Shown here: positions 1 through 11,709 of the stretch, in pieces
How the letters are laid out: every line of letters starts with the position of its first letter
Numbering within the stretch: the first letter of the stretch is position 1
DNA from: Biomphalaria glabrata
Lineage: Eukaryota; Mollusca; Gastropoda; Planorbidae
DNA: 64,000 nt
Assembly (NCBI RefSeq): GCF_947242115.1
Contig: NC_074719.1
Span: 46,052,884-46,116,883 of the forward strand
Direction of reading: 5' to 3'
The notes under the pieces: generated by a model
The model's database searches: none
The model's input: the letters and a program-made list of their open reading frames with translations, nothing else
What the model was told of the DNA's origin: nothing
Translations under genes and position numbers: made by a program

Positions 1-1803
1 CCTGAACAATGAGCATACCCTCCTGAACAATGAACATACGCTCCTGAACAATGAACATACTCTCCTGAACAATGAACATACTCTCCTGAACAATGAGCAT
101 ACGCTCCTGAACAATGAACATACTAACCTGAACAATGAACATACTAACCTGAACAATGAACATACTCTCCTGAACAATGAACATACTCTCCTGAAAAATG
201 AACATACGCTCCTTAACAATGAACATACTAACCTGAACAATGAACATACTCTCCTGAACAATGAACATACGCTCCTGAACAATGAACATACTAACCTGAA
301 CAATGAACATACTCTCCTGAACAATGAGCATACGCTCCTGAACAATGAACATACTCTCCTGAACAATGAGCATATGCTCCTGAACAATGAACATACGCTC
401 CTGAACAATGAACATACTCTCCTGAATAATGAGCATACGCTTCTGAACAATGAACATACTCTCCTGAACAATGAACATACGCTCCTGAACAATGAACATA
501 CTAACCTGAACAATGAACATACTCTCCTGAAAAATGAGCATACTCTCCTGAACAATGAGCATACTCTCCTGAACAATGAACATACTCTCCTGAACAATGA
601 ACATACTCTCCTGAAAAATGAACATACTCTCCTGAACAATGAACATACTCTCCTGAACAATGAACATACTCTCCTGAACAATGAACAAACTCTCCTGAAC
701 AATGAACATACTCTCCAGAACAATGAGCATACTCTCCTGAACAATGAACATACTCTCCTGAAAAATGAACATACTCTCCTGAACAATGAACATACTCTCC
801 TGAACAATGAACATACTCTCCTGAACAATGAACAAACTCTCCTGAACAATGAACATACTCTCCAGAACAATGAGCATACGCTCCTAAACAATGAACATAC
901 GCTCCTGAACAATGAACATACTAACCTGAACAATGAACATACTCTCCTGAACAATGAACATACTCTCCTGAACAATGAACAAACTCTCCTGAACAATAAG
1001 CATACCCTCCTGAACAATGAACATACTCTCCTGAAAAATGAACATACTCTCCTGAACAATGAACATACCCTCCTGAACAATGAACATACTCTCCTGAAAA
1101 ATGAACAAACTCTCCTGAACAATGAACATACCCTCCTGAACAATGAACATACTCTCCTGAACAATGAACATACTCTCCTGAACAATGAGCATACGCTCCT
1201 GAACAATGAACATACGCTCCTGAACAATGAGCATACGCTCCTGAACAATGAACATACTCTCCTGAACAATGAGCATACGCTCCTGAACAATGAGCATACG
1301 CTCCTGAACAATGAACATACGCTCCTGATCAATGAACATACGCTCCTGAACAATGAACATACGCTCCTGAACAATGATCATACGCTCCTGAACAATGAGC
1401 ATACGCTCCTGAACAATGAGCATACGCTCCTGAACAATGAACATACGCTCCTGAACAATGAGCATACGCTCCTGAACAATGAACATACGCTCCTGAACAA
1501 TGAACATACCCTCCTGAACAATGAGCTTACCCTCCTGAACAATGAGCATACCCTCCTGAACAATGAACTTACGCTCCTGAACAATGAGCATACCCTCCTG
1601 AACAATGAACATACCCTCCTGAACAATGAACATACTCTCCTGAACAATGAGCATACGCTCCTGAACAATGAACATACTCTCCTGAACAATGAACATACTC
1701 TCCTGAACAATGAACATACTCTCCTGAACAATGAACATACTCTCCTGAACAATGAACATACGCTCCTGAAAAATGAACAAACTCTCCTGAACAATGAACA
1801 TAG
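1..1803. repeat. 21-bp minisatellite, about 86 copies
   Basis: The unit on the plus strand reads CTCCTGAACAATGAACATA plus two bases and translates to repeating LLNNEHT. Variants (GAGCATACG, CTAACCTG, AACAAACT) recur in blocks. It begins before the window and ends 54 bp from the exon 2 donor of copy C. The long frames on both strands are by-products of a stop-free unit whose length is a multiple of three. Confidence 0.95.
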
Positions 1804-1856
1804 AAAAATTTGAAAACACACACACACACATGTATAAATAAAAATGAAAATAATAC

Positions 1857-2020
1857 TTCTCTATGTTGACCCAGTGAAGTCCGGTAGCGATGGTGACCAG
1901 GTCAACACTTCCAGACTCAATCATGCTCAGGTCTTCAGCCAGACCAACAAACGATGTTAAATTCGGTACGTCTTTAGGTAAGTTTTGTAACTGGTCCTCG
2001 CTTACATCCACACCAACCAC
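1857..2020 (-). CDS. Copy C exon 2
   Basis: 164 nt, open, VVGVDVSEDQLQNLPKDVPN to GLHWVN. Acceptor CTCAG; donor GTATTA, only 54 bp from the end of the 21-bp array. Confidence 0.85.
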
Positions 2021-2224
2021 CTGAGATATATACATTTTATTGTGTTGATATTGTTTCAGTACGTGTTTGTCGTTTATTTTGTTTTATTGTTGCTTTAAAA
2101 TTATTGGAAAAAAAATCTTGGCTAAGGATTGCATTTAAAACAACAAAAAACTATTTAGTACTAGTCGTTTCGCCCGTCCAACTTAGACTTGAGAAGGAGT
2201 AATAAGAAAAATTAAAAACATACA

Positions 2225-2365
2225 TTTCAGTCTACATATAAAAACAAATAACTAATATAAAAACAAAAAACTAATATAAAAACAAAAAAACTAATATAAA
2301 AACAAAAAACTAATATAAAAACAAAAAAACGAATATAAAAACAAAAAACGAATATAAAAATAAAA
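2225..2365. repeat. AT-rich 18-20-bp tandem repeat
   Basis: About seven units of the type CTAATATAAAAACAAAAAA, in the intron between exons 1 and 2 of copy C. Confidence 0.85.
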
Positions 2366-2478
2366 ATTCTTGAATAGATTCCTACTCATCGAAGCAGATA
2401 GTGACCTATCCTTTCTTATTTTAATTCGTTTATGTCATGCTTCATTATTGAAAAAAAAAGATTTTCTGTGATCTTTGC

Positions 2479-2880
2479 TTAATCACTAAAACAAATATGG
2501 AAAAGCTCCAGACCTTTGTTAACAGATGCCTACGCAGGATATTAGGAATTAGGTGGCCAGAAAAGATAACTTCTATCGATTTGTGTGAGAGAACTAGACA
2601 AAAGCCCATAGCCCAAGACATCACAAAACGAAAATGGAGCTGGATAGGACACACCCTGCGAAAACCAGCTACCAATGTTGCAAGGCAGGCACTTGACTGG
2701 AACCCACTAGGAAAGAGGAAAGTGGGCAGACCCAAGCAAACCTGGAAGAGGTCAGTCATCAGTGAGGCTGAGGGTACTGGAATGACATGGGAGCAGATGA
2801 AGAAAGCTGCTCAGAACCGAGTTCGGTGGAGAGGTGTGGTTGCGCCCCCTTGCTCCCCTGGGAGTGCACAGGATTAAGCA
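2479..2880 (+). mobile_element. LINE 3' fragment: C terminus of reverse transcriptase ORF
   Basis: The frame reads VNRCLRRILGIRWPEKI, WIGHTLRKP and GRPKQTWKRSVISEAE, and ends WRGVVAPPCSPGSAQD at a stop. This is the conserved C-terminal tail of endonuclease/reverse-transcriptase ORFs in non-LTR retrotransposons. RT and endonuclease domains are absent, so it is a 5'-truncated copy; it is open through to the natural stop. A relative lies at 32650-32997 on the other strand. Confidence 0.75.
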
Positions 2881-3361
2881 TTGCTTAATCAAGTTCTTCT
2901 AATAACAGTTGAGTTAATGATTTTGCAAAGGGCTGAAACTTTAAGTTCACACAAGATGGTTTAGAGAATATTCATGTACATCTTTTTATTTATTCAAAAA
3001 AACTTACGTAATGCAGAAAAAAAGTGTTTCATTTCCAACTGAAACCGTATTAATATCAAAAACATACGCCAAATTTAATTTTAAAATGATTATAATTAGA
3101 AATATTATAAATATAAATATTATAAATGTCAAACCAGAGTTTTCACTTGTGTGGCCCATTAAATAGTTATTTTTTTCCACAAACAAACATTATATGTTGA
3201 TCTTTTTTTTAAAATAAGGATAAACCCGATTTTTGAAATACCCTTCAGCCAGTTTCCATCTAGTTGTGTTTTTTCTTTTGTTTTTGTTTTTTTGTTTGTT
3301 TGTTTTTAACCCATGAAGAGAAAGCCAGTTAACAGAAAGATTTGTAAGCATGGACACTTAC
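2881..3361. other. Intron remainder, no gene seen
   Basis: AT-rich sequence with poly-T and TTTG runs between the LINE fragment and copy C exon 1. Nothing coding recognised. Confidence 0.6.
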
Positions 3362-3462
3362 GTGGCTAAATAGTTTAATTAAGGGTAGAGTGGACTGTCC
3401 AGCGCCACAGCAGACATCGACGGCCAGATCGTGACAGTTAGTCTTGACTTCGTTGTGGTACG

Positions 3463-3833
3463 TGTGATGTTGCTAGTTCAGGCTGTCTTGAAGTCAACCA
3501 ATTACTCTGCAATCGTTTGGGTGTAATTGTCCGGGTGTATTACGTGTAGTTGCACAACAATACAAACAAGAACTGGCACATCGATTTTAACTAGTGAAGA
3601 GATGTAGTCGACTCTGATGAACTATTCAACATGTATTTATTATGATAAAAGGGCCACAGTAGAAGTCTCTGTCACTAAACACGTCGTTACCCTGGAATGT
3701 TCTATCGCTAACTGATTTTCCGGTCTCTAACCCAACATATCCCAAACGTCACTAGTCCCGTTCAATATGCGTCTACTATGGTGCGTCGCTAAATAACTAA
3801 AATAACTAACCTATATAAATAAGGTGTCTAACA
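3463..3833 (-). repeat. 3' LTR of the Gmr1-like element
   Basis: 371 bp copy of the 5' LTR, preceded in element orientation by a G-rich polypurine tract and followed by the target duplication TACG. Confidence 0.93.
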
Positions 3834-3849
3834 GATTCCTCCCCCCCTT
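3834..3849 (-). promoter_or_regulatory. Polypurine tract
   Basis: AAGGGGGGGAGGAATC in element orientation, directly abutting the 3' LTR; the expected site of plus-strand priming. Confidence 0.8.
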
Positions 3850-4420
3850 GAAAAAAAAATATGTCAATATTTTTCCACTACTGTCAAGTCTTACAAGGGC
3901 ATTTTCAATTTAAGGGGAAGACCACAAACATAAAATCTTGACATTTTCATCTTGACATCTTCATCTTGACAGTTCCTCATATTCATGTCAATGTTCATAA
4001 CAGTTCATAACATTCCAGAATCATCCTCCTTAGTACACAGTTCATCATAGAGGAAAATGTGGCATCCTATGGGCACCTCACAAGTCACAATTGTTCTTCA
4101 CTGACAGTAATCTGATAAAATACAATATTTCAAAAAACAATTACAAACTTTATTTACACATTCAATAAATTTTTTTTTTTTTTTTCTTACCACCCTTTTA
4201 TACGCTTTTGTCCATTTTTCTTTTATACTCACCCTTTTCCATAGAACTAACTTTCGTCAATGATATATGAAATGATTCACACAAAAAAAATATCCATACT
4301 TACTTTTAAATGCTTAACATCAAATTTACTTATCTCCCTTTTTCATAACATATAAATGGTGTCAATATATTAATATATATTACATACTCAATATAATCAT
4401 AGTTTATTTACAAAAGTATT

Positions 4421-7400
4421 TCATTTCAATGTCATTCTAGACAATAGATCAGCTACAATATTCACAGATCCACTAATAGCTTTCACTTCAAATTTATATT
4501 CCTGTAGTGCTAAGAACCATCTATAAACACGACTGTTTTTCATGCTCTTTTGCTGTATATACTGAATAGGTTTATGATCAGTTAATAATATGAATTTCCT
4601 TCCTATTAAATAGCTCTCTAGCTTAGTAATTACCCATATTACAGCTAAGGCTTCTCTTTCAATGACACTATATTTTTTCTCTGCCTCTGACAATTTTCTA
4701 CTTACATATAATATAGGATGTAAGTTATCATAGTTCTGCATTAAACAACCACCAATAGCATTACCAGATGCATCAGTTGTGACATAAAATATTTTGTCTT
4801 TATCAGGTAGTCTTAATATTAGTTCATGACTAAAAACATCTTTAATTCTGTCAATAGCTTTCACACATTCCTCATTACAAACTACTTTTTGAGGTTTTCC
4901 TTTTTTAAGTAAGTCATTTAGTGGATTCACTATTTCTGCTAAGTTTTTTATAAACTTTCTGTAATAATTTACTATTCCCAATATACTTTTAATTTGTCTT
5001 TTTGTTGTAGGTATTTCAATATTAAGTACTTTCTTTATGTTATCTTCAATAGGGCTAATCATGTTGTTATTTATTTTATGTCCTAAGAAAATTATTTCCT
5101 CCAATCCTATTTCTACTTTTTCTGCTTGAATTGTAAGTCCACTTTCTTTTATTATTTTGAATACTTCTTTTACATCTACCAAATGTTCCTCCCAACTATT
5201 ATTAAAAATACATATGTCATCCAAATAGCAAATAACATTTTCTTTGTTTCCAATTATCATGTTCATCATTCTATTAAATGTGGCAGGTGCATTTACTAAT
5301 CTAAAACTCATATAATTCCATTGAAAAATACCATATGGTGTTACAAATGCTGTGTAAGGTTTTGCATTTTCTGTTAAAGGTATTTGCCAATAACCTTTAG
5401 TTAAATCCAATTTAGTAAAAAATTTTGCTCCATTTAATTTATGTAAAATATCCTCTATATTTGGCATTGGATATGGGTCAAATTCTGTGATGTTGTTAAG
5501 TTTCCTATAATCAATACATAACCTTATATCTCCATTCTTCTTTTTGGCTATTACAATTGGTGAAGCATAAGGAGATGTTGATGGCTCAATTATACCTGAT
5601 TCTAGTAAATTGTCTATTTCTTTCTTTACTTTGTCTTGTAAATGTAGCGGTATTCTATATGGCTTAAGCTTGATAGGTTTTGGGTCTGTTACTTTAATGT
5701 CATGTTTAATAATATTAGTTTTTCCTGGTATGCTGGAAAAAATTTCTTTGTATTCCTGTATTATTTTAGTTATATCTTTTGACTTTTCCTTAGTTAAATT
5801 ATTAAGATTAATCTTTTGCCAAGTTTGATTCTCTTTTGTTTCTATTACAGGTATTTCCTTAATATCATTTTCATTATGATTTTCATTTGTTATTATCATC
5901 AAGCATTCTTCTCTTTCTGAAAATGTATTTTCTATTTCCTCCTGAATGTTTTGTATTAATTCATCTTCTCTATCATGATACAGTTTCAAATTATTTATGT
6001 GATATGTTTTAGTTTTCCCATTTATTTCAATTTGATAATTCACATCACTAATTTGTTTTATCACCTTAAATGGACCTTTCCATTGTTTACCAATTTTATT
6101 TTTCAGGTCATTTATTAATATTAATACGTTGTTTCCTACTTCTAGTGTTTTCAATTGTCTTTTCTTATTTAGATTCTCATGAGCACTTTGTTTATATTTC
6201 TTATTGTTGTTATATGCTTGAGTCCATATTTCTTTTAATTCTGTTGTGATTGTTGTTTCACTGTCATTATTTAATTTATTCTCATTATCTATTAGATTTT
6301 CTTTAAAAACATCTAATTCATCTCTGGGTTTTCTTCCATGTATTATTTCATATGGTGAAAATTGTGTTGCTTCATGGATGTTGTTTCTATGAGCAAATAG
6401 TACATAGTTAATGTAATGATCCCACTTGTTCTGATTATTCTGAATTATCTTTGTTAGTGATCTTTTTAATGATCCACCATATCGTTCACATAAACCGTTA
6501 CTCTCCGGGTGGTAAACCGAAGAGTATATGTGCTGTATATTGTATTGTTTAGTCCATTTCTTAAATTGTTCTGACTTAAACTGAGATCCCTGATCACTCA
6601 ATATAATTTTAGGTATACCATGTCTTGTAATTACTTTTTGAGTTATGGCATTAATGATATTTTCTGCACTTGTATTTGATAATGGGATTGCCTCTGGGTA
6701 TCTACTAAACATGTCTATTACTGTTAGAATGTATTTGTTATTATTTTCAGTTTGAATTAAAGGACCTATTAAATCAATAGATACTTTCTGAAATGGTGCC
6801 GTAGGTTCATCCATTTCTTGAATAGGTGCTTTATTCACTAGGCTTTTGTTAGATCTCTTTTGACATATGTCACATGAGTTTATGTATTTGTTGATTGTTG
6901 CTTTCATTTTGGGCCAAAATACTTGTTTTGACAAGTTCCTATAACATTTCTTTACTCCCCTATGTGCTGCTAAATTATTATCATGTGTCATGATTAAAAC
7001 ATCTTTCCAATATTTCTGTGGTAAGACAAGTTGTTTTATTTTCTTGTTATCATTACTTGTTTGTCTAAACAATATTTTATTCTCTATACAAAATTTCTCC
7101 ATTGGATTATTATTGTTTTTATCTGATATTCTTGAATAAATTTTCCCAATAATATTGTCATTCATTTGTTCTAATGCAAATGTGGGTGTTGTTTCTTTTT
7201 CACTTTGAGATATTTGTGTTTCCAGACTATTTTGTGTTTCATTTTCTATCTCACTTTCCTTAACATCTGTATTTTCTATTTGTATTACATTACTGGTTTC
7301 TTTTTCTTCATCCTTACTTATTACATTTATTGTATTTTCCTGTTTCTCATCTTGTTTATCCATTGATCTTGTTATTACCATACTTGTTATATTTTGTGTT

Positions 7401-8953
7401 TCTATGTTTCCATGATTTTGTCTTATGTTTTTGTATTTGTTTTGCCAGTCTTCTAATTCTTTTCTTGAACATTCTTTAACTCCTTTTATGTTTCCTACTA
7501 ACATATCATATCTCATTTCTGGTATTGCAATGCCATCACAATAACCAGTGAAAAATGGAGTTTCAATGTACACCCTTATAGCTTTAAATTCCCTTACAGT
7601 GCCATCTGCTAATTCTACTTTCTTAGTAAACCCTTTATACCAATGAGGTTTGACAAATTTAGTTTTTACTGCCAAAGTGTTACAACCTGAATCCCTGATT
7701 AATTCCACCGGAATTCTATCTACAAACCCTGGGTACACTGCAAAATTGTTCCTATTTCCTTCCATGAAATATATCCTATCTGTACCTTTATTTTTGTATT
7801 CCCTACTGTAACTCCTATTTCTATAATTTCCCCTGTCATTCCTATCTCTACTCCTATATCTACTGTTATTTTGTTCATTGTATCTATTTCTACTTCCAGA
7901 TCTACTATTCCCTCTTCTACAGTTAGCTGCTATATGACCTTTTCCTTGACATTTAAAACAGGTTATTTCACTATATTTTCTATTTCCACTATTTGATCTG
8001 TTTCTATTTCTACTTCTATCAACATTTTCTTTGGTGTATCCTATTAAATCTACTTTGCTCTTATCTCTATCAGAAAATGGTTTATTTGGATATGCATTTT
8101 TGTATACTCTCATTATCTCTGTTATTTCATCTATAGTTTTTGGGTTTCTTTCTCTAATAAAAGATTGTAATTGAGGATCACATTTATTTACAAAGTTGTC
8201 CACTAGAATAAAATTTTTTAATCCTTCATAAGAGTTTGTTACTTTTTCTAATTTTACCCACTTATTGAAAAAATCCTTTTCCATATTAATGGTAGTTTGG
8301 GGTTCTATTCCTAATGATGGTATATTGTCAAAGTATTTCTTTCTAAAAGTTGTAGCATTATGACCATAGGCATTTAATAATTCTCTTTTTAAAACCTGAT
8401 AGCTATCATCAATATGATGGTCATGATTTTGGCATATTGTTAGAGCTTGACCATGAACAAAGTCTATCAGTATTTCAGACCACTCTTCTTCAGGCATATT
8501 AAATGTAGACATTTTTGCCTCATATCTTTTCAGAAAATCACCAATGTCATCCTTCTGTTCATCAAAACTTTGTATCTTTCTCTTTAGCCATGTCTGCGAA
8601 TTAGGGTTGTCTCTTTGAGTGGTATAATTATTTGAGTTATTTGTGTTATTTCCTTGTTCAGTTTGGGCTCTGGCTTGTGCTGCATCCAATCTCATCTTCT
8701 CCATTTTAGCTTCATGTTCTCGGTCCTCTTTTTGCTTCTCATATTCTTCCTTTCTGATCCTATCTTGTCTCTCTATCTCTTGTCTTTGACGTTCTTCTTG
8801 TCTTTCTATCTCTTGTCTTTGACGTTCCGTTTCTTCCTTCACCACTTGCTGTACATAAGCTGCTAAGTCCTTTCCTTTTAACTCCATGGCCTTTCCATCC
8901 TGCATAGCTGTTTCCTTAACCTCCTTAAGGTCCACATATGATGATGTAGCCAT
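4421..8953 (-). CDS. Gag-Pol polyprotein of the Gmr1-like element
   Basis: 1,510 residues in one frame. Residues about 25-100 are a Glu/Arg/Gln-rich predicted coiled coil; the gag-like core follows; a CCHC zinc knuckle (CFKCQGKGHIAANC) is at 332-345; an Arg/Asn/Ser-rich linker; the aspartic protease site DSG is at 421. The integrase HHCC finger starts at His657, and the DDE triad fits D727, D787 and E823 with the classical 35-residue spacing. A GPF-type module (WKGPFKVI) follows, near residue 960. RT runs from about 1100 with YLDD at 1243-1246, then RNase H with TTDASG (D1394) to the C terminus. Protease before integrase before RT is the copia-like order, while the RT and integrase motifs are of Ty3/gypsy type. 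Known role: particle formation, reverse transcription and integration of the element. Confidence 0.92.
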   Translation of the reverse strand: MATSSYVDLKEVKETAMQDGKAMELKGKDLAAYVQQVVKEETERQRQEIERQEERQRQEIERQDRIRKEEYEKQKEDREHEAKMEKMRLDAAQARAQTEQGNNTNNSNNYTTQRDNPNSQTWLKRKIQSFDEQKDDIGDFLKRYEAKMSTFNMPEEEWSEILIDFVHGQALTICQNHDHHIDDSYQVLKRELLNAYGHNATTFRKKYFDNIPSLGIEPQTTINMEKDFFNKWVKLEKVTNSYEGLKNFILVDNFVNKCDPQLQSFIRERNPKTIDEITEIMRVYKNAYPNKPFSDRDKSKVDLIGYTKENVDRSRNRNRSNSGNRKYSEITCFKCQGKGHIAANCRRGNSRSGSRNRYNEQNNSRYRSRDRNDRGNYRNRSYSREYKNKGTDRIYFMEGNRNNFAVYPGFVDRIPVELIRDSGCNTLAVKTKFVKPHWYKGFTKKVELADGTVREFKAIRVYIETPFFTGYCDGIAIPEMRYDMLVGNIKGVKECSRKELEDWQNKYKNIRQNHGNIETQNITSMVITRSMDKQDEKQENTINVISKDEEKETSNVIQIENTDVKESEIENETQNSLETQISQSEKETTPTFALEQMNDNIIGKIYSRISDKNNNNPMEKFCIENKILFRQTSNDNKKIKQLVLPQKYWKDVLIMTHDNNLAAHRGVKKCYRNLSKQVFWPKMKATINKYINSCDICQKRSNKSLVNKAPIQEMDEPTAPFQKVSIDLIGPLIQTENNNKYILTVIDMFSRYPEAIPLSNTSAENIINAITQKVITRHGIPKIILSDQGSQFKSEQFKKWTKQYNIQHIYSSVYHPESNGLCERYGGSLKRSLTKIIQNNQNKWDHYINYVLFAHRNNIHEATQFSPYEIIHGRKPRDELDVFKENLIDNENKLNNDSETTITTELKEIWTQAYNNNKKYKQSAHENLNKKRQLKTLEVGNNVLILINDLKNKIGKQWKGPFKVIKQISDVNYQIEINGKTKTYHINNLKLYHDREDELIQNIQEEIENTFSEREECLMIITNENHNENDIKEIPVIETKENQTWQKINLNNLTKEKSKDITKIIQEYKEIFSSIPGKTNIIKHDIKVTDPKPIKLKPYRIPLHLQDKVKKEIDNLLESGIIEPSTSPYASPIVIAKKKNGDIRLCIDYRKLNNITEFDPYPMPNIEDILHKLNGAKFFTKLDLTKGYWQIPLTENAKPYTAFVTPYGIFQWNYMSFRLVNAPATFNRMMNMIIGNKENVICYLDDICIFNNSWEEHLVDVKEVFKIIKESGLTIQAEKVEIGLEEIIFLGHKINNNMISPIEDNIKKVLNIEIPTTKRQIKSILGIVNYYRKFIKNLAEIVNPLNDLLKKGKPQKVVCNEECVKAIDRIKDVFSHELILRLPDKDKIFYVTTDASGNAIGGCLMQNYDNLHPILYVSRKLSEAEKKYSVIEREALAVIWVITKLESYLIGRKFILLTDHKPIQYIQQKSMKNSRVYRWFLALQEYKFEVKAISGSVNIVADLLSRMTLK

Positions 8954-10335
8954 TGTGTTTTATATTTTATATATATTTTTACTTGGCCTATATTAGTTAT
9001 GGCTATACTTTAAACTTATTTTATATTTAAGTTTTTCCACACTTTTATACAAATTTTAAATGGTATGTCTCTATCTATAGATTTAGTAAATGTATAAATC
9101 TAGTCTGAGTTATTATGGTTATATTCAAATCTGTATATTAGATCTAGTATTACACACAAATTTAAATCTAGTATATTATAGTATGTATAATAATACTATT
9201 TAGATCTATAGTTATCAAGAGCACTATGACTTTTAGATCTAGTATGAATAACTATGATCAATTTTAAAATCTGGTATGACTGAAGTCACAGTGAAGTGTT
9301 TAGAGTAAATTCAAAGACTGTCTAGAGTCTAGATCTAGAGTAGATTATGGTTCTATTTAACCATATAAAACAGATACGTTCATAAAATGTCAAATATATC
9401 TTCAACAAGATATATATATTTAGAATGTACTACCTTCATTCATCTTCAACTTAATAATATTTCAAAGTAGAGTCTAGATAATTAAATTGTACCAAAGAGA
9501 TGTACAAAATTTGCAGATCTATATTTAGCCAGACGACAGTGTTTGACTACATAGCCAGTTTCGGCATTATTCTCATGGCAAAATCATAATTGATTTTAAC
9601 CGCTCAAACTAAAAATTATTTTAGTCTGATTCACAATGAAAGAATCCTACCCGCACTTTCTATCATTAAGTGAAAAAAAAATACAGATCTAATTAAATTA
9701 ATAAAAATAAATAATTTAAAATAATATAAACAAATGAAATAATTAAATGAGACTATCACTATGGGTTGGGATGTGACAATATGGCACACAATGATAACGT
9801 CACGAAGTAACCAGGCAACAACGGATATGACGTTTACACAAACAAAACAAATTACAATCCTAAATATATAATATAGCTTTTCATCTAAATTACGTCTTCT
9901 ACCCCGACGGGTTTTAAGGCGCACCACCTGATTTTACTCAGGCTAACGTACCAAATTTAGACAAAATCTATTTCTAAGGGCAATCTAAACATATACTAAT
10001 AAGAAAAATGGCACTTAGCTTTTGATAAGAAAGATCCCTTTGTTCGGACTCCCGAATATGCTAGATCACAACAAATTCCACTGCCTCTCTTCCAGTTCTG
10101 ACTCTGTTCTCCGGTGCTACCAGTATCCCACGTAATGCCACAGATGTCCTGATATGCCACAGCAAAATGTTCCAGTTTCTTCGACGACTGTTGATGAGCG
10201 TATGTGTAGTTCCGACGACCTTGTGTACACAGTTACTGACGAATAGGTTAACGGTTCTTCTGGCGATGACTTGACTTGTGTAGACGACTACTGACAAATA
10301 ACAGTCTCTTGACGGCAACTTGATCTGGACGACTG

Positions 10336-10460
10336 ACGAATAACGAATTTCTTGACGATGACTTGATCTGGGCTGACGAATAACGACTTTCTTGACGATG
10401 ACTTGATCTGGGCTGACGAATAACGACTTTCTTGACGATGACTTGATCTGGGCTGACGAA
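10336..10460. repeat. 40-bp tandem repeat, about 3 copies, in the leader
   Basis: Three near-perfect units containing CTGACGAATAACGACTTTC and GATGACTTGATCTGGG; a looser fourth unit precedes them. Confidence 0.85.
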
Positions 10461-11322
10461 TAACGGTTCTCTAAAATAGTTCACTGCCTCTGCTGCTACT
10501 CTGGTAGTACGACGAAGTTTGCTGTTGTACTCTGCTTCACTAGACCAACTGTCCAATGTAGACTAGGTGAAACCAAGGTCACCTCCGACGACGTTCCGTT
10601 AGACGATTAACGGTTTTCAACGAAATTAAGTGGATGTAGCTGTTTCCACAACTTCACTGCTAACAAGTCTAGGTATGGTCTAGACCGACGAATACTAGAT
10701 ATATCAATGTTCAGTACTGATAAAGATTACTTCACTAACCTTCCAAAGGTTAAACACAGTGACCGTTATAAACGTGGCAAGCAACCGGTTCAATGAGCAA
10801 ACTGCTCCACAAGAATCTCTCCAAGGGTAAGACGACAGAGCGATTTCGATTTAGTTAGCTACCAAACTTGTAGTACTCACAATACTTCTGACAGCGGGCA
10901 AACTGTCCTTCTCGAAACTGACGAGGTAAAACTTGATACTCAATGTGGCTCCTATGACGAAGAAAAAATATGTCCAACAGGTTCACTAACGATCTCTCAC
11001 CCGTTATGAACGAACGGTTTCTCTGGTTGTAGGTCGATTCAGCATATGAAGATCAGGCTTTGATAATATACTGGTTAAGCAGACCAGACGTTGCGATGAT
11101 TACTGTCCTGACGAAGGTCACCCTGAGTTAACGGCTCGTCGAACGTGCGATCAAACAGGCGATGACTGTATGTAGATCTAGAACAAAGTCACTCTGTGAT
11201 GCTGCTGTGTTCAGCCGTACTCCGATGAAATCTTATAACTTCGAGTGCACGACCCTCACCTGAGTAAACGTTCTGCTTCGAGGTCCGGTTCGATGTTCGT
11301 CTTCATCAGGGTCCGGCTTCGA

Positions 11323-11337
11323 GGTTCGGGGTCGCCA
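11323..11337 (-). promoter_or_regulatory. Candidate tRNA primer-binding site
   Basis: TGGCGACCCCGAACC in element orientation, starting with the TGG complementary to a tRNA CCA end, one base inside the 5' LTR. Which tRNA it matches was not determined. Confidence 0.65.
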
Positions 11338-11338
11338 C

Positions 11339-11709
11339 TGTGATGTTGCTAGTTCAGGCTGTCTTGAAGTCAACCAATTACTCTGCAATCGTTTGGGTGT
11401 AATTGTCCGGGTGTATTACGTGTAGTTGCACAACAATACAAACAAGAACTGGCACATCGATTTTAACTAGTGAAGAGATGTAGTCGACTCTGATGAACTA
11501 TTCAACATGTATTTATTATGATAAAAGGGCCACAGTAGAAGTCTCTGTCACTAAACACGTCGTTACCCTGGAATGTTCTATCGCTAACTGATTTTCCGGT
11601 CTCTAACCCAACATATCCCAAACGTCACTAGTCCCGTTCAATATGCGTCTACTATGGTGCGTCGCTAAATAACTAAAATAACTAACCTATATAAATAAGG
11701 TGTCTAACA
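11339..11709 (-). repeat. 5' LTR of the Gmr1-like element
   Basis: 371 bp; in element orientation it begins TGTTAGACACC and ends CATCACA. No difference seen from the other LTR when read side by side. The U3-like end holds CTATATAAATAAGG-type AT-rich sequence on the plus strand. Confidence 0.93.

Larger units (their letters stand above)
8954..11338 (-). other. Long 5' leader of the Gmr1-like element
   Basis: About 2.4 kb between the 5' LTR and the gag start, unusually long. It has AGATCT/TCTAGTAT-rich AT sequence near the gag end and a 40-bp tandem repeat at 10336-10460. Reading frames inside it are short and lack recognisable domains. Confidence 0.7.
3463..11709 (-). mobile_element. Gmr1-like Ty3/gypsy LTR retrotransposon, looks whole
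   Basis: An 8.2-kb element on the minus strand with 371-bp LTRs at 11339-11709 (5') and 3463-3833 (3'), ends TG...CA and a 4-bp target duplication TACG at 3459-3462 and 11710-11713. It has a primer-binding-site candidate beside the 5' LTR, a polypurine tract beside the 3' LTR, and one 1,510-residue gag-pol frame. The domain order is gag, protease, integrase, reverse transcriptase, RNase H. Integrase before RT in a Ty3/gypsy-type pol is the diagnostic order of the Gmr1-like group described from deuterostomes. The LTRs look identical by eye, so the insertion is very recent. It sits inside exon 1 of methyltransferase copy C. Confidence 0.92.

Noticed and set aside
374-1813. 479-codon LLNNEHT repeat protein (and the opposite-strand FIVQE repeat frame)
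   Set aside because: It is the 21-bp array read in frame; the opposite-strand frame is only the array fused to copy C exon 2 by lack of stops.
10061-10556. Extra gene in the leader of the LTR element
   Set aside because: The minus frames are short, pass through the 40-bp tandem repeat and show no recognisable domain.
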